31,886 bases of DNA from Clostridia bacterium. Its GTDB lineage: Bacteria; Bacillota_A; Clostridia; Christensenellales; Borkfalkiaceae. The notes beneath the pieces were generated by a model. That model saw only the letters and a program-made list of their open reading frames with translations, was not told where the DNA came from and did no database searches. Within the stretch, counting starts at the first letter, position 1, and every line of letters begins with the position of its first letter. Shown piece by piece: positions 7,109 through 15,099 of this stretch. Position numbers and translations under genes: made by a program. Location of the stretch: the NCBI GenBank assembly GCA_017456945.1, contig JAFTIK010000076.1:1-31886 (forward strand), given 5' to 3'.

Positions 7109-10100
7109 TGAGAATTTTTAAAAGAAAAAACCTACCCGTTTTGATTTTGGCAGGCGTTCTTTTATTGTCGCTCGTTGGATTTATATTATCGAGCGTTAGA
7201 ACTTCGCTTGCTAGCGAAAGCAATTTCGTTTTAAGTCAAACGGACTATAACTCAGAATACGTCGTCGGCGATAGGGTTACCGTTACCGACGAAACCATTT
7301 CGTTTGAAAACGACGATTACCCTACCGTTAAATCGGTAATTATGCCAGACGGCACTAGCAAAACTTGCGATTCCTTCGTAATTACTAAAACGGGTAAACA
7401 CCAAATAGTGTACAAGGCTAAAATCGCCAACAAGTTGGTAACTAAGCGCCTTTCTTTTATCGCAAAGAGCGAACTTTATTCGGTTAACGACAAAAAGTCT
7501 AGCGCGACTTACGGAACGAACTCTTATCTACCTAATACCGTTAAGGGGATAAATCTTTCTATGGTTACGGGGGATACTTTCTCGTTCAACAAAGTGGTAG
7601 ATTTAAGCAAACTTTCCGCTCAAGACGATATTATTAAATTCTATATTACCCCGCAGAACGCAGGCGTACCCGAATTTTCAGAAATGGTAGTTACCCTTAC
7701 CGATATTTACGATACTTCTAATCAAGTTAAGTTCTATTTCTCTTGCGGTATGTTGCAACCGAGCGTTACATGGAAATATCTTTACACCACGGCTTGCGCT
7801 ACCGGTCAAGAAAGAACGGGTTTCTTGTATTCTTACAGTTACGTCGATAAGGGCGAAAACAATCCTTCTATGAAGCAAATAGACGGCTCTTGGTTTAATA
7901 TATACGGTGGTTTGCCGTCCGCAGTTTCTTACACGGGAGAAGTCGAAAAGGGTGAAAACTATATTCAACAGTACGGCAAGAGTCAAGTTGATTTTATCGA
8001 TAACTTCCAGTTCGTAAGATTAGATTATGTTGAAAAGAAAGCCTACGTTCAATACGGTTGGTCTAAGTTTAATCTTCTTACCGACCTTGACGACGCTTCA
8101 GTCGTTGGCGAAAACGTTTGGAAAGGCTTTACTACGGGCGAAGCGGTAGTTGATATTACCTTTAACGGCTTGGTAGCGTCTTCTGCGAATGTGTTTATCG
8201 CAGATATTGCAGGCGCAGACTTGACAGAGTTCAACTTCGTTGACCAAACACCGCCTTATATCACGGTGGATTTCGGCGAATTTGAAGAAGGCAATTTGCC
8301 TAACGCATATCTCAATCAAGCGTACCCCTTGTTCAACGCGTCTGCAATCGATAGTATCGACAAGGAACTTGAACACGACGTAAAGGTTTACTATAACTAC
8401 TACGGCTCGGCTAAATCGCTCGTTAACGTAGTTGACGGCAAGTTTACGCCCACCCGCGCAGGCGAATATACTTTGGTTTATTCTGCTATAGACTCTATGG
8501 GCAACAAGGGTATTAAGTGCGTTGATATAACTTGTCTAAACCAAGAGAACGATTTCAAGGTGAAGATTTCCCAAGACCGTGATGAAACGGTTAAGGTTAC
8601 TAGCACGGTTAAAGTTGCCGATTTTGAAATAGAAAACGCTACGGGCGCAAGCAAGGTTACGATAACTGCAACCTTAAAGAGCAACCCGTCGGTTAACTAC
8701 CTTTTAGATAATCAAGAACTTACTTTCCGTCCTTTAGATTTGGGCGAATTCGTTATTAAATATACGGCTACCGACTTCTTTAAGACGGTTTCAGACGAAT
8801 ACGTTATCACGGTAGAAAAGGAAAACCGCCCGATTTTCGTAAACGAGCCGGTCGTTCCTAGATATTTAGTTAAGAATTCCACTTATACTTTCGATACTTT
8901 AACCGCTTACGATTATTCTACGGGCTCACTTAAAGAAATCAACGCCGAATTGTGGCTTGCTAAAGATTCTTCTGGTGAAGAAAAACTTACCCCCAACGTT
9001 TATACGGTTGATGCGGAAAGTGTAGTTACCCTTACTTACAAGGCAACTACGGCAGACGGCTCTGATGCTAAAACTTATAATTTACCCGTTATAGATACTG
9101 CTTACGGTATTCAGGGTAAGGTTGATTCGGCTAAGTTCTTTAACGGCGTTGGCTTTACTAGCAACGCAGAAACGGGCAAGACCCAAGACTACGTAATTTT
9201 TGAAAAGGCTTACGACGGGCAAACGGCAAAGTTAAGTTATATTAACGACGTTTTATTGTCGCAATGCAGCATCAATTTTGCGTTTATCGACGAATTAAAT
9301 AATTTTGAATCGCTTAGCGTAGTTCTTACCGACCCAACTAATATTTCTGTTAAAACGGCGGTTTCTTTTGCCAAAGTTGATAGTACTTTAACCATAAAGG
9401 TTAACGGTAAAGGGAATTTCGTTTTAGATAACGTTACGAACTTCGTAACTTTCAATTACGATTACTCTACCGATACCCTTAAGATAAACGGCGACGCTCT
9501 CACAATAAATATGAGTGGCTACGGCGTTACGCCCAAGTCGTTCGGAACGCCTTTGGCTTGGTTGGATTTTGAGTTGAACGGCATTGCCGAAAATCAAAAG
9601 GCAGGGTTTGGTATTTGCACGGTTATGGAGCAATACTTCTCAAACTTTAAGTTTGACGTTGCTCGTCCTTTAGTTTACGAAACGGGCGCAACTAGCAGAT
9701 TGTTTGCAAAGGGTGATTTAGCAACCTTCTATCCCATTTACGTAGTAGATGCTATCGACCCCAACCCAACGTCTTCGTTCAGCGTTAAGTTTAACGACGA
9801 ATACGTTACTAGTGTTGACGGCATTTTGCTTAAAGACGTTACCGACCTTGAAAGAGAGTACGTTATCGAACTTACCTCATACGGCGAATACTTTATTGAA
9901 TATTACTTTGCCGATTGTTACGACCAAAAATTCGATAACAGTTATTCTATTACCGTAAAGGATATGGCAGCCCCCGTGGTTACCGTTCCCGATAGCGCTA
10001 AAAAGGTTTATAATCGTGGCGATACGGTTAGCGTGGCAAAGCCCAAAATCTTTGATGATAGCCAAACCACTACCACCGTTATGGTATATACACCTGAAGG

Positions 10101-10227
10101 GGTAGTTGAAAACGTTAAAAAGAACAAGTTCAACGCAAACAAAGCAGGTTTATATACAATATATTATTACGTTTTAGATACGAATAACAATTTAACTATT
10201 GCTTCGTATCAGATTACAGTCGTGTAA
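7108..10227 (+). CDS. Large secreted protein with Ig-like domains and two jelly-roll-like modules
   Basis: A 1039-residue exported protein. Residues 1-37 form a signal peptide (RIFKRKN, then a long hydrophobic core, ending SLASES). The rest is Thr/Asn/Val-rich beta structure. Several bacterial Ig-like or cadherin-like repeats can be recognised near residues 380-475 (PPYITVDFGEF to AGEYTLVYSAIDSMGNKG), 575-660 and 950-1039 (APVVTVPDSAKKVYNRGD to AGLYTIYYYVLDTNNN). Two longer stretches, about 125-370 and 665-860, look like related carbohydrate-binding jelly rolls. No LPXTG, SLH or C-terminal membrane anchor is seen. Its start overlaps the permease stop by one base. A role in binding the substrate glycan for the importer fits but is inferred. 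Confidence 0.8.
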   Translation: MRIFKRKNLPVLILAGVLLLSLVGFILSSVRTSLASESNFVLSQTDYNSEYVVGDRVTVTDETISFENDDYPTVKSVIMPDGTSKTCDSFVITKTGKHQIVYKAKIANKLVTKRLSFIAKSELYSVNDKKSSATYGTNSYLPNTVKGINLSMVTGDTFSFNKVVDLSKLSAQDDIIKFYITPQNAGVPEFSEMVVTLTDIYDTSNQVKFYFSCGMLQPSVTWKYLYTTACATGQERTGFLYSYSYVDKGENNPSMKQIDGSWFNIYGGLPSAVSYTGEVEKGENYIQQYGKSQVDFIDNFQFVRLDYVEKKAYVQYGWSKFNLLTDLDDASVVGENVWKGFTTGEAVVDITFNGLVASSANVFIADIAGADLTEFNFVDQTPPYITVDFGEFEEGNLPNAYLNQAYPLFNASAIDSIDKELEHDVKVYYNYYGSAKSLVNVVDGKFTPTRAGEYTLVYSAIDSMGNKGIKCVDITCLNQENDFKVKISQDRDETVKVTSTVKVADFEIENATGASKVTITATLKSNPSVNYLLDNQELTFRPLDLGEFVIKYTATDFFKTVSDEYVITVEKENRPIFVNEPVVPRYLVKNSTYTFDTLTAYDYSTGSLKEINAELWLAKDSSGEEKLTPNVYTVDAESVVTLTYKATTADGSDAKTYNLPVIDTAYGIQGKVDSAKFFNGVGFTSNAETGKTQDYVIFEKAYDGQTAKLSYINDVLLSQCSINFAFIDELNNFESLSVVLTDPTNISVKTAVSFAKVDSTLTIKVNGKGNFVLDNVTNFVTFNYDYSTDTLKINGDALTINMSGYGVTPKSFGTPLAWLDFELNGIAENQKAGFGICTVMEQYFSNFKFDVARPLVYETGATSRLFAKGDLATFYPIYVVDAIDPNPTSSFSVKFNDEYVTSVDGILLKDVTDLEREYVIELTSYGEYFIEYYFADCYDQKFDNSYSITVKDMAAPVVTVPDSAKKVYNRGDTVSVAKPKIFDDSQTTTTVMVYTPEGVVENVKKNKFNANKAGLYTIYYYVLDTNNNLTIASYQITVV

Positions 10228-10241
10228 AGGGGGAATAAAAA

Positions 10242-12206
10242 ATGAAAAAGGTTTTTAATAAAATTTTAGTTTTAGTTCTAGCCCTTATACTAGCGATAGG
10301 CGGAACGGCTTGCGCTAAACAACCCACTACTTCTAAACCGCCCGTCCAAACGGGTAAAATGGAAGGCGTTACCGAAGTTGAAGGTAAATATTTCCTTTAC
10401 CATCGCCAAAGCGAATATCAATTAGTAACGCCCGATAATCCCACCCCGACAATGTCGTTTGCTACGGCAGAATTCAACAAATTCTTTAAAGAATCTACGG
10501 GCGTTGAGTTAGACGTAGTTAAAGAAAGTCAATTGCCTACGGGCGACCAAACTTATATTTCGCTCGGCAAAACCAACTTGTCGGTAACCGCAGGCGTTAC
10601 TTGCACGGCAGAAGAATTGAATACCAACGGGTATATCATTAAAACGGTTGGCGACGCAGTTTATATCGTTAGCCCTGTAGATGACGGGGTAGTGTTCGGC
10701 GTTTATCATCTTTTGAAAGCGCTCGTTGAGTTCGAGTGTTTCGGCGTGGAAAACTATTACCTTAAAACCAAGGTCGCTAACGTAGGTTTTAAGAATATAG
10801 ATATCAAAGAAGTGCCGAGTTTTAAGGATAGAACTAGTGGTTACGACACTTTGACCGCACCCGAATGGAAAAGCCGTTTAGGGCTTTACGAAGACGGTAA
10901 CTATATCGTTAACGGCGCGGCAGGGCATACTTCTATCTATTTCGTTCCTATGGAAAAGTTTAACAATCCTAACGACACGGCAAACTATCACCCGTACTGG
11001 TATATGCTTGGCGAAGATCCTACTCAATTATGCTATACGGCTAGGGGTGATGCAGACGAATATCAGGCGCTTATCAACGAGTGCGTGAATACCGTAAAAG
11101 ATTGCATTATTAACCAGCCGGATAACAACTGCATCAACTTCTCGTTATCAGACGACTATAAGTGGTGTACTTGTGATGCGTGCAAGCAAAAAGAAGTTGA
11201 TTACAACGGCAAAACCGGTCAAGTTATAGTTTTCCTTAACGACTTAATAGAAGCCGTTTACGACTGGTTTGAAACTACCGAAGGTAGCGTTTATAAAAAG
11301 AACGTTTACGTGGTGTTCTACGCATATCAAACGCTAGAAGCAGCCCCCGTAACCTTTAATTCAAAAACGAACACTTACTCGCCTATTGCAAACGAAGTAA
11401 TATGTCACGAAAAGGTAATTCCCCAACTTGCGTTAACGGTGGCAAACTACACGCAAAGCCCAACAAAGAGCGAAAAGAACACGGTTGCTTACGATAACAT
11501 TAAGTCCTGGGGCGCAGTAGCATCTACCATTTGGGGTTATATGTACAGTTACGATTACTGGAACTTCTTGCCCCCGCTAGATACTTTCGACGCTATGCAA
11601 GAATGGTACCAAATTTATTGTAAGTACGGCGCAACTAGAATTTACGATTTAGGTAACTCTAGCGACGCTGGCAATCAAACGGGTTGGGGTAACCTTAAAA
11701 TTTATCTCAACGCAAAACTCGCGTGGGACGTTAACGCCGACTACGCAGGGCTTATTAGCGACTTCTTTAACGGCACTTACCGTGAAGCAAGCCCGTTTAT
11801 GAGAAAGATATTCGACGAATATAGGGTAATAAGCGGTATTGCAGAAACCAACTACCCGCAAGAGTATCTTACTTCGCACATTAACAGAAGCCCCAAGTGG
11901 TACGACGAAAGAATTTGGCAAAAGAACAAGTTAGAAGAATGGCTTTCCGATATGGACAAGGCGTTAGACGCTATTGAATATATGAAGACGGCTAGCCCCG
12001 AACTTTACGAAAAGACTTACGAATTTATCGTGGTAGAAAGAATTTGGGTAAACTACTTGCTTTATAAGATTTACTCTTCTAAATTGCCGAACGAACAACT
12101 TAACGAACTTAAAGCAGAACTTTATAACGATATAGTTTACTGCAACTTAACCCGTATCAGTCAACCTGGTCTTATCGACCCGTTGCTTGAAGAATTGAAG
12201 AAATAG
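10242..12206 (+). CDS. DUF4838-type glycoside-hydrolase-like lipoprotein
   Basis: A 654-residue lipoprotein: the signal MKKVFNKILVLVLALILA leads to a lipobox GTAC with Cys near residue 24. The N-terminal part (about 60-190) resembles the small alpha/beta domain preceding the catalytic barrel in alpha-glucuronidase/hexosaminidase-like enzymes (YISLGKTNL, then GVYHLLKALVEFECFG). The central part matches DUF4838, with the hallmark FSLSDDYKWCTCDACKQKE near residues 299-317. The family is found in polysaccharide-degradation loci, but its reaction is not well established. AAGGGGG precedes the ATG and the gene lies 14 bases after the large Ig-like protein. It probably acts on the cell surface upstream of the importer. 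Confidence 0.82.
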   Translation: MKKVFNKILVLVLALILAIGGTACAKQPTTSKPPVQTGKMEGVTEVEGKYFLYHRQSEYQLVTPDNPTPTMSFATAEFNKFFKESTGVELDVVKESQLPTGDQTYISLGKTNLSVTAGVTCTAEELNTNGYIIKTVGDAVYIVSPVDDGVVFGVYHLLKALVEFECFGVENYYLKTKVANVGFKNIDIKEVPSFKDRTSGYDTLTAPEWKSRLGLYEDGNYIVNGAAGHTSIYFVPMEKFNNPNDTANYHPYWYMLGEDPTQLCYTARGDADEYQALINECVNTVKDCIINQPDNNCINFSLSDDYKWCTCDACKQKEVDYNGKTGQVIVFLNDLIEAVYDWFETTEGSVYKKNVYVVFYAYQTLEAAPVTFNSKTNTYSPIANEVICHEKVIPQLALTVANYTQSPTKSEKNTVAYDNIKSWGAVASTIWGYMYSYDYWNFLPPLDTFDAMQEWYQIYCKYGATRIYDLGNSSDAGNQTGWGNLKIYLNAKLAWDVNADYAGLISDFFNGTYREASPFMRKIFDEYRVISGIAETNYPQEYLTSHINRSPKWYDERIWQKNKLEEWLSDMDKALDAIEYMKTASPELYEKTYEFIVVERIWVNYLLYKIYSSKLPNEQLNELKAELYNDIVYCNLTRISQPGLIDPLLEELKK

Positions 12207-12217
12207 GGGGTGCAAGT

Positions 12218-14911
12218 ATGAAGAATTTAGGTAAAAAATTATCAATGATAATTCTTGCGATAACCTTGCTTTTATGCTCGGTGTTCGCAGTCGCTTGCGC
12301 AGAAAAACCCGCGCCCACGATACCGCCTACCACGGCTACTTTAAGCCACGATAGTTTGTATCTTGAAATGGGTGAAGAATTCCAACTTTCCGTGCTTAAT
12401 CCAGACGGGGAAGTTTCTTGGAAATAGGGCAACGCAAGCGTAGTTACCGTTGACCAAACGGGTAAACTTAAAGCCGTTGACAAGGGCAACACCTTGGTAA
12501 CGGCAACTATCGGCAAAAACACCCTTACTTGCGACGTTTTGGTTATCGGCTCGGAAAATATTCCTACCCTTACGTTTAGCGGTATAGAAACCGTTTCGTT
12601 ATTGCTTAACGATTCGTATAAACTAGCGCCGAGAGTGTTCTTTGACGGAAAGTATTACGACGCTGAATATTCCTTTAAGATTTACGACGAAAGCGTGGCT
12701 AGCGTAACTAAAGAAGGATTAATTACCGCCCTTTCTTACGGCAAAACGGAAGTTGAAGTAACGGCAACTTGGAAGGAATATTCCAACGACTTGTTGCTTA
12801 CTGAAATAATCCCCGTACAAGTAAATAAAGACGTATTTATTAAGACTAATATAGATAGAACTCTTCTTTATACCGAAGAATTTACTTCTAAAGGTGTAAC
12901 CTACTACGACACGGCGTTACTTACTAGTAGCGTTAAAGTAGAAGGTGTGGAATTTGTGGGCGAAATTAACTACGTAAGCACCGACGAACAGATATTAACG
13001 GTGGAAAACGGGCAAGTTAAAGCCCTTTCCGCAGGTCAAGCCCAAGTATATATAGAGTTTACCGTAGAAGGCGAAACTTACACTTCTAATCCCTTAACGG
13101 TAGAAGTTAAAAAGCCGTTTGAATACACGGGTAAAAACTTCTTGTTAGATAGGGCAAGCCAACTCTTTGCTTTAGACGGGGTTGAGCCGAACGTGCAAAA
13201 GGTTAGGGTTTTAACCGACGCTAACACTCTTGAAATCACCGAGTTCACATCCGTAGAAAACGCAGTTTCTTTCTCGGGCGAATACGGCGAAAGAATTAAG
13301 AGCACAAGCGCAGTGCTTGCGCTAGAAACTTCGGATAGAGAGTATTACTATAATATAACTCTTGCAGACGTTATGATTGAAGATTGTGATGGTTTTGCGT
13401 TATTCGTTAGAGACGTAGTTAAATACACGGGGCTCTGCGTTGGTCTTGCTAAAGACTTGGACTTTGCAGGCTACGATTACACTAGAGTTTTAGGGGATAG
13501 AGATTACTCTAATAAATACGTTACTAGCAAGTCAGCAAGCGCAAGCGCAGGCTTGGCAAGCCCGTTCAACACTATATTTAGCGGTATTTTAGACGGTGGC
13601 GGGCACGTTATTAAAAACCTTAATATAAACGGCTATCTATTCAATACCGTTCAAAAGGCTACCATTAGAAATATCGGTTTTGTAAATGCTAACTACACTT
13701 CTACCGAAGCGCAATTCATTTTCCAAACCAAGATAGATTCTGGCGAAACCAAGTTTGAAAACGTATATTTCCACTCGGTTGGCGGTGGCTCTAGTTACGA
13801 CGTAGCGCTCGTGCAAGTCGTTTACGGTGGTTCAAGCATCGTGCTTAATAATAGCGTTATCGATAGAACGCACGCGCATGCTTTCCGTTTAAGTTATTTT
13901 GGCAACCTAGGTGGTGGGTTTGTTAACAACAACTCTTACTCTATCGGTAATACTGCAAAAGTAACCTATATGCCTACTAATTACATGCAGTATAAGGAAA
14001 TTTTCCTTCTTCCTACCGTCCTTTGTGAAAAGTTGGATAAAGAAGGATTATCTGCAGAACAGGGGTATAACTTAAGCGCTTGGAATTATTCTAACGGCGT
14101 GTTGAAGTTCGGCACGGCAACCGTTATAAACAATCCTAAACTAGTTATTAACGACGCCGAAACTATGAAAGCTTACCTTGAAAACGAAAACGGCGTGTAC
14201 GACGGCGCTTGGGTGGTTTTAGGAAAGGATATCGATATGACGGGCTATACCGTTTCGGGCAACGGCGTTATAAGCGGTGTGCTTGACGGGCAAGGTTTCG
14301 TGGTTGAAAATATCACTTACGGCGCTCAACTTGCAACCACTAACAATATTGTTATTAAGAATATAGGTTTTATAGTAACTTCAATTACTAATAGTTATAA
14401 TAACGGTATGTTTAGCAACGGCGTAGCAACCGAACTTAACAACGTATATCTAAAAATAGCAAACAACGGTGGTAGCACGTGGAAAGATTACGCTTTGTTT
14501 GGCGATTTAATGGGCAACGTTACAATGAACAACGTTATAGTTGATAAACAACACTCAACTTCAACCGCTCCTGCAAACTTAACGGGTTGTTTAATTCACT
14601 ACCTAAATAGTTCTAGTTATAAAGTTATCTACAATAACCTTTATTCAATAGGTAATACTACCACGGTGGTTCACACGACTACTAACGGCGCGGGAACGGG
14701 CACGGCAATATTTGAAACCCCTGTAAACGCCCTTGCAGATATTAACCTTAAAGGCTTAACAAGCGCAAACGGCTGGAATACGGATATTTGGAAGATTACC
14801 GATAAGGGCGACCTTACTTTCGGTAAAGTTACGGTAATAAAGGTAAGTTCGGTGCTCGGCAACGACGAGAGCGACTTTAACGGCGAAGACCAAAACTGGA
14901 ACTTAAACTAA
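12218..14911 (+). pseudogene. Big2/beta-helix surface lipoprotein, interrupted by one in-frame TAG
   Basis: A single open frame except for TAG at 12425-12427 (codon 70). The N-terminus is a lipoprotein signal ending in lipobox AVAC. Residues about 40-110 are a Big2 domain, and the stop falls inside it: EVSWK, stop, GNASVVTVDQTGKLKAV. The family normally has a Ser or similar residue there, so a single TCG-to-TAG change would explain it. Beyond it come a second Big2-like domain and two beta-helix modules (about 383-640 and 641-880) built around FSGILDGGGHVIKNL-type turns. The last residues, DFNGEDQNWNLN, resemble the tail of the small peptide downstream. No good restart site follows the stop. 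Without readthrough only a 69-residue lipopeptide is made. Sequencing or assembly error is the main alternative. Confidence 0.8.
13364..14863 (+). repeat. Two beta-helix repeat modules (about 230-250 residues each)
   Basis: Module 1 (13364-14140) and module 2 (14146-14863) share an order of elements: a DIDM/DLDF strand, a GVLDGQG-type turn, IKNIGF, a YALFGD-like or equivalent strand, NNV..D..H, YSIGNT, and a closing NGW/AWN..W..DG.L.FG. The same module occurs three more times in the protein encoded at 15096-17948. Confidence 0.75.
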
Positions 14912-14923
14912 AAATTGAAAAAC

Positions 14924-14937
14924 CCCACAAAAGTGGG
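14924..14937 (+). other. Small hairpin between the interrupted lipoprotein gene and the peptide gene
   Basis: CCCAC (14924-14928) pairs with GTGGG (14933-14937) around an AAAA loop. It is not followed by a T-run, so it is more likely an mRNA-processing or stability element than a terminator. Confidence 0.35.
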
Positions 14938-14958
14938 TAAAATAAGGAGGTAAAAAAC

Positions 14959-15099
14959 ATGGGCAAAAGAAAATACTTATATCCTAAAGTGCAAGTAGTT
15001 TCTTTAACGCAAGTTGACGTTTTGAGCGTTTCGGAAAACGACTTTAACGCGCAAGATGAAACTTGGAACTTTAACGGTGATGGAGGGCTATCATTATGA
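14959..15099 (+). CDS. Small 46-residue peptide with acidic Trp/Asn tail
   Basis: The product begins MGKRKYLYPKVQVVSL and ends DFNAQDETWNFNGDGGLSL. It has a perfect AAGGAGG ribosome site (14944-14950) spaced 8 bases from the ATG, the strongest in the region, and its TGA overlaps the ATG of the next gene (ATGA at 15096-15099), so the two are translationally coupled. There is no signal peptide or membrane helix. The N-terminal basic K-x-Y-x-x-P-x-V-x-x-x-x-L-x-x-x-D-V-L pattern resembles short uncharacterised Clostridia peptides known to me only by appearance. The tail D-F-N-x-x-D-x-x-W-N-x-N recurs at the C-terminus of the protein encoded just upstream. The function is unknown. No modification enzyme is nearby. 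Confidence 0.72.
   Translation: MGKRKYLYPKVQVVSLTQVDVLSVSENDFNAQDETWNFNGDGGLSL

Noticed and set aside
12425..12427. Genome-wide reassignment of TAG as a sense codon
   Set aside because: TAG is the natural end of several genes in the window (6220-6222, 12204-12206, 20121-20123, 31583-31585), and the second interrupted gene carries TAA, so one suppressor tRNA would not explain both.
12494..14911. An independent cytoplasmic 805-residue protein starting at ATG 12494
   Set aside because: The ATG lies inside a Big2 domain and has no ribosome site. The lipoprotein signal and the start of the domain lie upstream in the same frame.
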